Assembly (NCBI GenBank): GCA_026713285.1
Contig: JAPOOT010000042.1
Span: forward strand, 1-10,651
Direction: 5' to 3'
DNA from: Gemmatimonadota bacterium
GTDB lineage: Bacteria; JAAXHH01
DNA length: 10,651 nt
Within the stretch, counting starts at the first letter, position 1; every line of letters begins with the position of its first letter. Below are positions 1 to 6,304 of this stretch, one piece after another. The notes beneath the pieces were generated by a model. It was not told the DNA's origin, made no database searches, and was given only the letters and a program-made list of their open reading frames with translations. Both the position numbers and the translations under genes were made by a program.

Positions 1-33
1 ACGCGCGCGTGCAAATCCTTTTTCTTTCGTCTC

Positions 34-127
34 ACTGGCAGGGGCCTTTCTTTTTCGGTTGAAAGAGGTAGCAGATATCTGCTTGGACACCCTCTTAATA
101 TATTGAAAAAAAAGGCCTTACGCCAGT
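34..127. repeat. Nested imperfect inverted repeat (94 bp)
   Basis: Several inverted repeats are nested around nearly the same centre. The outer arms are ACTGGC (34-39) and GCCAGT (122-127). Next come GGCC plus a T-rich tract (43-56) against G, eight A and GGCC (105-117). Then AAGAGG (63-68) pairs with CCTCTT (91-96). At the core is the perfect 14-bp palindrome AGCAGATATCTGCT (70-83). AATATATT (97-104) is also self-complementary. The whole could fold as one long interrupted hairpin. No U-tract follows it on either strand, so it does not look like an ordinary intrinsic terminator. A small non-autonomous mobile element, a REP-like repeat or a structured RNA are all possible. I see no clear target-site duplication. 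Confidence 0.55.
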
Positions 128-174
128 AAATACTTCCCTCGGAAAGGTGATAAACCCCCTCTTTTTTGACGAAT

Positions 175-193
175 CAAGGCTAAAATAGCCTTG
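175..193 (-). terminator. Hairpin downstream of the methyltransferase gene
   Basis: CAAGGCTA (175-182) and TAGCCTTG (186-193) form a perfect 8-bp stem with a 3-nt loop. It starts 24 nt beyond the stop codon of the minus-strand methyltransferase gene. On that strand the stem is followed by ATTCGTC and then an A-run rather than a U-run. It is therefore not a canonical Rho-independent terminator and may only protect or define the mRNA 3' end. Confidence 0.35.
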
Positions 194-216
194 CTGTATG
201 GCCGGACCTCCAGGAG

Positions 217-1038
217 CTATCCCGGTCGTTGCAGAGCCGCCGAAAGCCAGACCGGCAGGGCGGCCCTGGGATTCTCCTTCCAGTCGAGCAACCCGTCGTT
301 CTCCCCGGACTTATAGGAAGATCCTTCCCAGAAACTCGAATCACCGGCGGGACGTTCCAGGATACGCCCCAGGACGAATCCCGTATCCGCCAACGGATTC
401 AGCAGGTCGCCGAGCGTCCAGTTGAATTCGAAGGTGCTCTCTTTTTCGTCTAGTAACGGTCCGGTTTGCCAGTAAGGTTTGTCCACTTCGACCGTCCGAT
501 TCCCGTCTTTCCAGGGTCTCTGGAAGGGATGCACATCGTAGAAAACGTAGTGTCCGCCCGGTTTCAGGATGCGAAAGATCTCCTCGAATACCGCACGGAG
601 ATCCGCGATCCAGACGAAGAAACCGTTGGTCGAGCAGACCAGGTCGAATTTCCTGTCACAAAGTGGCTTAAGGTCCATCGCGTCTGCCTGGACGAAGTCG
701 ATCGCCAGGCCCAGGCGCTTCGCGCGTTCGGAAGCTGTTTCCAGTTGCCTTTCCGAGATGTCGATGGAAGTGACATGGGCCTTCATGCCCGCCAGAGCGA
801 AGACGGCATGATTGTCCCCGCTGCCGACGACGCATACTTCCTTTCCTTCCAGGTGCCCGACGAAGGATCCGATCAACTCGAAGGCGCCGCCCGCGAATCC
901 CAGTTCGGGTTCCAGCGGACAGCGGCGCCACAGTCCGTCCCGCTCGCGCATTTCAGTCCAGTAACCGGCGGACTTGTCCCAGTGAAGACGATTGGCGTCG
1001 TGCATGCGGTTAGTCTGGGCGGGATCCTTGGCGGACAT
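217..1038 (-). CDS. Class I SAM-dependent methyltransferase
   Basis: A 273-residue soluble protein with the Rossmann-type methyltransferase signature of the Methyltransf_11/25 kind. The glycine-rich SAM loop (VVGSGDN) is at about residues 70-76, the acidic residue ending strand 2 is D93 in TSIDIS, QADAMDL is at 117-123, and the post-motif ILKPGG is at 157-162. The N-terminal ~60 residues are rich in Trp and Arg (HWDKSAGYW, GLWRRC) and the C-terminal ~100 residues (PFQRPW, PYWQTG) probably form the substrate lid. The substrate cannot be named from sequence; small-molecule or quinone-like acceptors are typical of the family. No signal peptide or membrane segment is seen. The ATG at 1038 has only a weak AGG about 9 nt upstream, and M12 is an alternative start. 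The gene is transcribed away from the GYD and AOR genes, so a functional link to them is not evident. Confidence 0.88.
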   Translation of the reverse strand: MSAKDPAQTNRMHDANRLHWDKSAGYWTEMRERDGLWRRCPLEPELGFAGGAFELIGSFVGHLEGKEVCVVGSGDNHAVFALAGMKAHVTSIDISERQLETASERAKRLGLAIDFVQADAMDLKPLCDRKFDLVCSTNGFFVWIADLRAVFEEIFRILKPGGHYVFYDVHPFQRPWKDGNRTVEVDKPYWQTGPLLDEKESTFEFNWTLGDLLNPLADTGFVLGRILERPAGDSSFWEGSSYKSGENDGLLDWKENPRAALPVWLSAALQRPG

Positions 1039-1387
1039 GGTTGCCGGCCTGGTCTGGGAGGTGTCTGTCCTGTGTATATACTCGGGGTTTACAGGGAATC
1101 ATCATTTTGCCGGTATGACCAATATCCGGTATGACCAATATCCGGTATGATCAATATAGGTTGGGACGCATCGTTGCCGCAAGGGAAGCGCGTAAGAAGA
1201 CGACCACTTATGAGAACCCGTGCAATCCGGGGTTTTCAGCCTGCCCGCTGGACAAAAAATCCGCTTGACAGGTGGCGCGCGACCATGCCTTGTTAAATGC
1301 ACATGCAAATTGTGAATTAAACCGTTATCCGCGTCCGGCGGATGCGCAACACGATTCAATTAACTGCTACCGTGGGAGGTAGGTGCC
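1039..1387. other. 349-bp divergent intergenic region
   Basis: No credible gene lies between the minus-strand methyltransferase and the plus-strand GYD gene. The region contains the three 16-bp tandem repeats at 1110-1157, listed separately. It also has a perfect TTGACA hexamer at 1265-1270, but the best downstream -10 candidates (TGTTAA at 1291, TTAAAT at 1293) are spaced 20-22 bp away, so this promoter is uncertain. A second weak pair is TTGTTA (1290-1295) with TGAATT (1313-1318). On the minus strand, TATATA around 1075-1080 could be a -10 for the methyltransferase, but no good -35 precedes it. A minus-strand open frame over 1102-1359 resembles no known protein and runs through the repeats. 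Confidence 0.5.
1110..1157. repeat. Three tandem 16-bp repeats
   Basis: Three head-to-tail copies of CCGGTATGACCAATAT lie at 1110-1125, 1126-1141 and 1142-1157. Copies 1 and 2 are identical and copy 3 has one change (GATC for GACC). The 16-bp period is about one and a half helical turns. They lie 72 bp upstream of the methyltransferase start and 230 bp upstream of the GYD start. They could be iterated binding sites for a regulator of the divergent genes, or a slippage-derived microrepeat. There are too few copies, and no spacers, for a CRISPR array. Confidence 0.9.
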
Positions 1388-1708
1388 ATGGCGAAGTACA
1401 TGTTTCGTACCAAGTACACGCAAACCGGCCTGCAGGGTCTGCTCAAGGAAGGCGGAACCGGGCGGCGCGCGGCGCTTTCGCAGACGATCGAGGGGATGGG
1501 CGGCGCGCTGGAAGGATTCTACTACGCCCTGGGCGACGACGATCTTATTCTAATCGCCGAGGTCCCCGACGAAGCGACCGCGACCGCGATTGCCCTGAAC
1601 GTGGCCGCGGCAGGCGCGCTCGAAGTCTCCACCACGGTCCTCCTGTCGCCGGAAACGATCGACGAAGCGGTAAACAAGAGCGTGCCGTACAGGCTGCCCG
1701 GAGCCTGA
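1388..1708 (+). CDS. GYD-domain protein
   Basis: A 106-residue soluble protein of the GYD family (Pfam GYD), a ferredoxin-like alpha/beta fold of about 90-100 residues whose biochemical role is not established. Residues 5-17 (MFRTKYTQTGLQG) form the first strand and turn. The diagnostic segment GFYYALGDDDLILIAEVPD is at about 43-61, where GFY replaces the family-naming GYD, and a helix-strand stretch rich in Ala (63-87) completes the domain. The ATG at 1388 is preceded by a strong GGGAGG (1374-1379) at 8 nt. The gene ends in a tandem duplication that includes its TGA. It lies 281 bp before the AOR operon on the same strand but is separated from it by a convincing promoter, so it is probably its own unit, with readthrough possible. 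Such dimeric small domains can act as stress or ligand-binding proteins, but no function is claimed here. Confidence 0.85.
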   Translation: MAKYMFRTKYTQTGLQGLLKEGGTGRRAALSQTIEGMGGALEGFYYALGDDDLILIAEVPDEATATAIALNVAAAGALEVSTTVLLSPETIDEAVNKSVPYRLPGA

Positions 1709-1747
1709 TCGATTCCGGCCGGACACCTGATCGATCCCGGCCGGACA
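1704..1747 (+). repeat. 22-bp tandem duplication over the GYD stop codon
   Basis: Two adjacent 22-bp copies lie at 1704-1725 and 1726-1747 and differ at one base (GATTCC against GATCCC). The first copy contains the TGA stop of the GYD gene (1706-1708). The second therefore carries a duplicate TGA 22 nt downstream, in a different frame. Each copy contains the palindrome TGATCGAT-like core and CCGGCCGG. Replication slippage is the simplest explanation. Confidence 0.9.
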
Positions 1748-1780
1748 CCGCGGATAAATCGAACGGCCGCAAGTTTTGCT

Positions 1781-1820
1781 GTTGCCAATCCTTTTAAGTG
1801 TCATTATACTGATTGGCAAC
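1781..1820. promoter_or_regulatory. Perfect inverted repeat bracketing the aor promoter (operator candidate)
   Basis: GTTGCCAATC (1781-1790) and GATTGGCAAC (1811-1820) are exact reverse complements separated by 20 bp. Their centres are 30 bp apart, close to three helical turns, so two half-sites would face the same side of the DNA. The left arm overlaps the -35 hexamer and the right arm covers the predicted transcription start. This is the geometry expected of a repressor operator. The repeat could alternatively form a 10-bp stem with a 20-nt loop, but no U-tract follows. No regulator gene in this window can be assigned to it. Confidence 0.65.
1782..1810 (+). promoter_or_regulatory. Sigma70-type promoter of the aor operon
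   Basis: TTGCCA (1782-1787, five of six matches to TTGACA) and TATACT (1805-1810, five of six to TATAAT) are separated by exactly 17 bp. The expected start is near 1817, giving a leader of about 173 nt before the ferredoxin-subunit ATG at 1990. This is the best promoter match I found in the window. It is placed correctly to drive the four-gene AOR cluster. Confidence 0.65.
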
Positions 1821-1875
1821 CCCTGTAGTCTCTAAGGATACCACCTTAAGAATCATATCGCAGTCGTCTCGTGAT

Positions 1876-1908
1876 GACGGGCTTAAGGCCCCGTAATTGA
1901 GGCCCGTC
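1876..1908 (+). other. Hairpin in the aor leader
   Basis: GACGGGC (1876-1882) and GCCCGTC (1902-1908) form a perfect 7-bp stem with a 19-nt loop in the untranslated leader. The loop carries GGCC segments (1887-1890, 1901-1904) that offer an alternative pairing. A TTTTT run (1928-1932) lies about 20 nt downstream, too far from the stem for a standard terminator. The leader could be a post-transcriptional control element. It does not match any riboswitch I can recognise. Confidence 0.4.
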
Positions 1909-1989
1909 TAAGCGGCTATCGTTACCGTTTTTCAGACTGCAGAAAGAAACGCCTCCAAACCCAGCTCATCGTTACAGAAGGGAGTCGGT

Positions 1990-2481
1990 ATGGCTAAATC
2001 TCTACGCATTATACCCGAAAAATGCACCGGGTGCATGCAGTGCGAACTGGCATGTTCCTGGGTGCAGACCGGCATGTTTCAACCATCCCGGTCGCTGATT
2101 CGCGTGAACATTTTCGATGAGCAGGCCAGCTACGCGCCGTACACCTGTTTCCAGTGCGACGAAGCCTGGTGCATGACGGCCTGCCCCGTTAACGCCATCA
2201 GTGTCGACGCGGATACCGGCGCCAAGGTCGTGGGCGATGCCAACTGCGTGGGTTGCGGGTTGTGCACCATTGCCTGTCCTTTCGGCACAGTGTTCTACAA
2301 TCCCGATACGCAGAAGGCCTTCAAGTGCGATCTGTGCGACGGCAATCCCGCCTGCGCAGTCGCCTGTCCCACCGGCGCGATCGAGTACACCGAGAGCGAA
2401 TCGGCCGACTGGCTGGGTGGCTGGGCCGAAAAGGTCAATGCTTCCTATCTGCAATCCATCGAGGGAGGGAACGCGGCATGA
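1990..2481 (+). CDS. aorA: Four-cluster [4Fe-4S] ferredoxin-like subunit (AorA-like)
   Basis: A 163-residue cytoplasmic electron-transfer protein of the HycB/DmsB type. It has exactly 16 cysteines in four groups: C12, C15, C18, C22; C53, C56, C61, C65; C86, C89, C92, C96; and C113, C116, C122, C126. These can ligate four [4Fe-4S] clusters in the usual pairwise-exchanged pattern. There is no Tat signal and no membrane anchor. The GGAG at 1981-1984 is 5 nt before the ATG. Its TGA overlaps the ATG of the next gene (ATGA), indicating translational coupling with the first AOR subunit. In Aromatoleum aromaticum the AorA subunit plays this role, carrying electrons between the tungsten subunit and the FAD subunit. 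I infer the same here from gene order and subunit type. Other HycB-type partners (CooF-like, formate dehydrogenase beta) are less likely because of the neighbours. Confidence 0.9.
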   Translation: MAKSLRIIPEKCTGCMQCELACSWVQTGMFQPSRSLIRVNIFDEQASYAPYTCFQCDEAWCMTACPVNAISVDADTGAKVVGDANCVGCGLCTIACPFGTVFYNPDTQKAFKCDLCDGNPACAVACPTGAIEYTESESADWLGGWAEKVNASYLQSIEGGNAA

Positions 2482-4325
2482 GCAACGGCGGATGGACAGG
2501 CACGATTCTGCGCGTCGATCTGACCACCGGTCGGATCTCCGAAGAGCCCCTCAACATGGATTGGGCCACGTCTTTCGTCGGCGGGCGCGGTCTCGGGGCC
2601 AAATACCTCTATGAAGAGATGGACCCGGCGGCGGAAGCGCTGGGCCCGGACAACAAGATGATCTTCGCGACCGGTCCCATGACCGGCACGAACGCATCGA
2701 CGAGTTCCCGTTACATGGTCATCACCAAGGGGGCGTTGACGAACGCCATTACCACCTCCAACTCCGGCGGGCACTGGGGGCCGGAGCTGAAGTTTGCCGG
2801 CTACGACATGCTGATCGTGGAAGGCCGGGCGCCGGTTCCGTCCTACATATCCATTTGTGACGACGACGTCCGGATCTGCTCGGCAGAACACCTGTGGGGC
2901 AAGACGGTATGGGAGACGGACGACATCGTCCGGGAAGAGTCGGGACAGCACGACACGGTCGTTACCTGTATTGGTCCGGCTGGCGAAAACCTCGTGCGTT
3001 TCGCCGCCATCGTCAATGACCGGCACCGGGCCGCCGGACGATCCGGCGTCGGCGCGGTCATGGGTTCCAAGAACCTCAAAGCCATTGCCGTACGCGGTAC
3101 CGGGGGCGTACCCATCGCCGATCCGCAGAAGTTCATGTCGGCCATGTGGGAGATGAAGAGCAAGCTGGTCGAGCATCCGGTAACGGGTGAGGGTCTGGCC
3201 GCATACGGCACCGCGGTGCTGGTCAATATCATCAATGAGAGCGGCGCACTGCCGACCAACAACCACCAGGTATCCCAGCTCGAAGGCGCGGACAACATCA
3301 GCGGGGAGACCCTCGCCGATACGCGGCTGGTGGCCAACAAGGCGTGTTTTGGCTGTACGATAGCCTGCGGGAGGGTGTCGCAGCTTCCGGGCGAGGCGCA
3401 GGACAAGTTCACCGTGACCACGCGGCCGCACAACTGGAAGATCGCGGTCGAGGGACCGGAGTACGAGAACGCCTGGGCCATGGGCGCCGATTGCGGCATC
3501 GACGATCTGGATGCGCTCATCAAGGCCAATGCCCTTTGCAACGTACTCGGCATGGATCCGATCTCCTTCGGAGCCACCCTGGCCGCAGCCATGGAGTTGT
3601 ACGAGAACGGCGCGGTCACCGACGAGCAAACCGGCATGGCGCTCAACTTCGGTAACAGCGAAGCGCTGGTCGCCATGGTGGAGAAGGCGGCCTATCGCGA
3701 AGGCTTCGGCGACGAACTGGCTGAAGGATCGAAGCGCATGACCGCCAAGTTCAACCATCCGGAGTACTTCATGGGCGTGCGCGGCCAGGAATTCCCAGCC
3801 TATGACGCCCGCGCGATCCAGGGTATGGGGCTGGGTTACGCGACCTCGAACCGAGGGGCCTGCCATTTGAAGAGCTACACGGTCGCCCCCGAGATCCTGG
3901 GGATTCCGGAGAAGATGGATCCGGCCGTGACGGAAGGCAAAGCGGAGATCACGAAGATATTCCAGGACGCCACCTGCACCGTGGACGCGTCTGGACTCTG
4001 CCTGTTCCTGACCTTCGGCGTGGGCCTGGACGAAATACAGCCCCAGCTCGAGGCGGTGACCGGGATTTCCTACACCGTACCCGAACTGATGGAAGTCGGA
4101 GAACGCGTCTGGAATATCGAACGCATGTGGAACCAGCGGGCGGGCTTTTCGGGCAAGGACGACACGCTGCCTAAGCGGCTGCTCGAAGACCCGATCCCCG
4201 ATGGCCCGACCAAGGGCGAAGTAAACCGGCTCGGCGAGATGCTGCCGGAATACTACGAACTCCGCGGTTGGAACGCGGAAGGCGAACCCACCCAGGAGAA
4301 GCTGTCGTCGCTGGGATTGACCTAG
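2478..4325 (+). CDS. aorB: Tungsten aldehyde ferredoxin oxidoreductase-family catalytic subunit, copy 1
   Basis: A 615-residue protein covering the whole AOR family (N-terminal AOR_N sandwich, then the two helical C-terminal domains). Family markers are GGRGLGAKYLYEEMD near 35-49, GTNAS...SRYMV near 70-81, and TSNSGGHWGPELKFAGYD near 93-110. The [4Fe-4S] ligands C290, C293 and C297 (CxxCxxxC) plus C508 (in DASGLC) match the spacing of Pyrococcus furiosus AOR (288, 291, 295, 494). The GPEYEN glutamate E330 and the NRGACHL histidine H463 align with its presumed catalytic Glu313 and His448. The usual DxxGLD pterin motif reads N355-xx-G-M-D. The ATG at 2478 has GAGGGAGG just upstream and overlaps the aorA stop; the frame stays open further 5', but that stretch only shadows aorA. 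Predicted reaction: aldehyde plus water to carboxylic acid with two electrons. The aldehyde is unknown. Confidence 0.92.
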   Translation: MSNGGWTGTILRVDLTTGRISEEPLNMDWATSFVGGRGLGAKYLYEEMDPAAEALGPDNKMIFATGPMTGTNASTSSRYMVITKGALTNAITTSNSGGHWGPELKFAGYDMLIVEGRAPVPSYISICDDDVRICSAEHLWGKTVWETDDIVREESGQHDTVVTCIGPAGENLVRFAAIVNDRHRAAGRSGVGAVMGSKNLKAIAVRGTGGVPIADPQKFMSAMWEMKSKLVEHPVTGEGLAAYGTAVLVNIINESGALPTNNHQVSQLEGADNISGETLADTRLVANKACFGCTIACGRVSQLPGEAQDKFTVTTRPHNWKIAVEGPEYENAWAMGADCGIDDLDALIKANALCNVLGMDPISFGATLAAAMELYENGAVTDEQTGMALNFGNSEALVAMVEKAAYREGFGDELAEGSKRMTAKFNHPEYFMGVRGQEFPAYDARAIQGMGLGYATSNRGACHLKSYTVAPEILGIPEKMDPAVTEGKAEITKIFQDATCTVDASGLCLFLTFGVGLDEIQPQLEAVTGISYTVPELMEVGERVWNIERMWNQRAGFSGKDDTLPKRLLEDPIPDGPTKGEVNRLGEMLPEYYELRGWNAEGEPTQEKLSSLGLT

Positions 4326-4332
4326 CGCTTCA

Positions 4333-4348
4333 TCCGGCATGAGCCGGA
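4333..4348 (+). other. Short hairpin between the two AOR genes
   Basis: TCCGGC (4333-4338), loop ATGA and GCCGGA (4343-4348) form a tight 6-bp stem only 8 nt after the stop of the first AOR gene. No T-run follows, so full termination is unlikely. It might trim or stabilise transcripts and so set the relative amounts of the two catalytic subunits. Confidence 0.4.
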
Positions 4349-4411
4349 AGGGTGATCCAAAGGGCGCGGCCCAGCATCACCCGGCTAGCGCCGAGGAACG
4401 GAGCCTTCTTC

Positions 4412-6241
4412 ATGATACACGGGTGGGCCGGCCATATCCTGCGCGTTGACCTGACGCGTGGCAACGTAACCAAAGAGCCTCTGAGGCTCGACTGGGCCGA
4501 AGAATACATCGGCGGCCGCGGGTTGGCCGCGCGGTACCTCTACGAGGAGATGGACCCCTCGGTCGACGCCCTCGGACCGGACAACAAGCTGATCATGGCC
4601 ACCGGGCCGCTGACCGGCACCAACGCCTCCTGCGGATCCAGGTACATGGTGGTGACCAAGGGACCGCTGACGGGCGCCATCACGACGTCCAATTCAGGCG
4701 GCCACTGGGGTCCGGAACTCAAGTTCGCCGGCTACGACATGGTGATCGTGGAAGGCCGGTCGGACCGTCCGTGCTACCTCCTTGTCGATGATGACCGCGT
4801 CGAGATCCGCGACGCCTCCAATGTGTGGGGCAAGGTGGTCTCGGATACCGAGGACGCCATCCGCGACGAGACCGGCATGCCCGAACTACGGGTGGCCGGC
4901 ATCGGACCGGCGGGCGAGAACCTGGTGCGGTTCGCGTGCATCGTCAACGACAAGCACCGTGCCGCGGGCCGTTCCGGCGTCGGCGCCGTCATGGGGTCCA
5001 AGAACCTCAAGGCGATTGCCGTACGCGGCAACCAGGGGGTCCGGGTCGCCCGGCCCCGGGACTACATGTCCGCCATCTGGCCCTACCACGAACACCTGGC
5101 CGAAAGCCCCGGCCGGCAAGGCCTTACGGAACTAGGCACAGCGCCTACGGTCGACCTGGTCAACGCCTTCGGCGGGCTGCCGACGCGCAATTTCACGGCC
5201 GGACAGTTCGAGGGCACCGAGGCGATCAACGGGGAGAGCATCAAGGATAACTGGCTGGTCGCCAACAAGGCATGCTTCGCCTGCAACATCGCCTGCGGCC
5301 GCGTGACCCGGGTTTCCCCCAACGCCGACCAGTACATGGTCAACATGCATCCCCGCAACTGGAAGGTCGCCGGGGAAGGACCCGAATACGAGAACCTCTG
5401 GTCGCTCGGGGCCGACTGCGGCGTGGATGACATGGACGCCATCGTCATGGCGAACTACCTGTGCAACGATCTCGGCATGGATCCCATCTCCATGGGCGCC
5501 ACGCTGGCCGCGGCCATGGAAATGTATGAGCGGGGCCTGCTGAGCGATGGGCAGACGGGCATGGCGCTCCGGTTCGGCGATGGCAAGGCCCTGGTCGCCA
5601 TGACGGAAGCCACGGGATTCCGGGAGGGTTTCGGCGACGAACTGGCCGAAGGCTCAAAGCGGATGACCGAGAAATTCGAGCATCCGGAGTATTTCATGGG
5701 CGTCAAGGGACAGGAATTCCCCGCTTACGATCCACGGGGATTTCAAGGCATGGGCGTGGCCTATGCCACCTGCAACCGCGGCGCCTGTCACCTGAGGGCC
5801 TGGACGCCCGGTATCGAGACTACCGGTGAGCACGACCCCCACGGAACCGACGGCAAGTCGGTCTGGGTGGCCGAGGAACAGAACCGGACCACGGCCCACG
5901 ACGCCACGGGCATCTGCATGTTCACCACGGCGGGCGCGCCGCTGGAAGACCTGATCCCCGTGTTGTCTGCAGCCACCGGCGTAGACTATACCATGGACGA
6001 CTTCGTGCATATCGGCGAGCGCATCTGGAATATCGAACGGCTGTGGAATCTCAGGGCGGGCCTCACGGCGGCCGATGACACGCTGCCTAAACGACTGATG
6101 GAAGAAGCCCACAAGGATGGTCCTTCCGCGGGGGTGACCGTCGATCTCGACGCCATGCTGCCGGACTACTACGCGGCAAGGGGCTGGTCGGCGGACGGAC
6201 GGCCCACCACGGAGAAACTGATGGAACTGGGACTCGCGTAA
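4412..6241 (+). CDS. aorB: Tungsten aldehyde ferredoxin oxidoreductase-family catalytic subunit, copy 2
   Basis: A 609-residue paralogue of the preceding gene, by eye about 60% identical along its whole length, so a full-length tandem duplicate. The [4Fe-4S] ligands are C288, C291, C295 and C502 (DATGIC), the presumed catalytic pair is E327 and H460, and the pterin motif is N352-xx-G-M-D, the same variant as in copy 1. The two copies diverge most between the catalytic His and the last cluster Cys: 45 residues in copy 1 and 42 in copy 2, with little similarity. That part probably shapes the active-site side. The start at 4412 (MIHGWAGHILRVDL) has GGAG at 4400-4403 and aligns with the N-terminus of copy 1; an in-frame ATG at 4352 would add 20 unaligned residues. 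The 86-bp gap to copy 1 and same orientation indicate co-transcription. It may serve a second substrate range or form a mixed complex. Confidence 0.92.
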   Translation: MIHGWAGHILRVDLTRGNVTKEPLRLDWAEEYIGGRGLAARYLYEEMDPSVDALGPDNKLIMATGPLTGTNASCGSRYMVVTKGPLTGAITTSNSGGHWGPELKFAGYDMVIVEGRSDRPCYLLVDDDRVEIRDASNVWGKVVSDTEDAIRDETGMPELRVAGIGPAGENLVRFACIVNDKHRAAGRSGVGAVMGSKNLKAIAVRGNQGVRVARPRDYMSAIWPYHEHLAESPGRQGLTELGTAPTVDLVNAFGGLPTRNFTAGQFEGTEAINGESIKDNWLVANKACFACNIACGRVTRVSPNADQYMVNMHPRNWKVAGEGPEYENLWSLGADCGVDDMDAIVMANYLCNDLGMDPISMGATLAAAMEMYERGLLSDGQTGMALRFGDGKALVAMTEATGFREGFGDELAEGSKRMTEKFEHPEYFMGVKGQEFPAYDPRGFQGMGVAYATCNRGACHLRAWTPGIETTGEHDPHGTDGKSVWVAEEQNRTTAHDATGICMFTTAGAPLEDLIPVLSAATGVDYTMDDFVHIGERIWNIERLWNLRAGLTAADDTLPKRLMEEAHKDGPSAGVTVDLDAMLPDYYAARGWSADGRPTTEKLMELGLA

Positions 6242-6304
6242 CGGAACCCAAACCACGGATGACCTGTACTTCGATTTTCGGTACTTTCTCTGAAGGAGCG
6301 GATT

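Noticed and set aside
159..167. Plus-strand intrinsic terminator at the T-run
   Set aside because: No stable GC-rich stem immediately precedes the T-run.
466..1134. 222-codon plus-strand open frame over the methyltransferase gene
   Set aside because: The minus strand encodes a recognisable SAM-binding protein, and this frame is its complement with no family features.
1110..1157. CRISPR array
   Set aside because: The units are 16 bp, directly adjacent and without spacers, and there are only three.
1102..1359. 85-codon minus-strand open frame between the methyltransferase and GYD genes
   Set aside because: Its C-terminal part is only the translation of the 16-bp tandem repeats, and no family resemblance or ribosome binding site supports it.
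1817..1989. Moco riboswitch
   Set aside because: The leader length and context are suggestive, but I could not find the conserved Moco RNA sequence blocks; a covariance search would be needed.
2253..2477. 75-codon N-terminal extension of the first AOR gene
   Set aside because: It lies inside the ferredoxin subunit gene in another frame and gives an arginine-rich shadow. The ATG at 2478 has a good ribosome binding site and aligns with the second copy's start.
2445..4340. 631-codon open frame on the minus strand opposite the first AOR gene
   Set aside because: It is a GC-rich antisense shadow. The plus-strand frame has clear AOR motifs along its whole length, while the antisense translation is low-complexity and unlike any known family.
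2478..6241. BamB-type benzoyl-CoA reductase subunits
   Set aside because: BamB belongs to the same family, but none of the other Bam subunits is present, and the ferredoxin-AOR-flavoprotein order fits the AorABC enzyme better.
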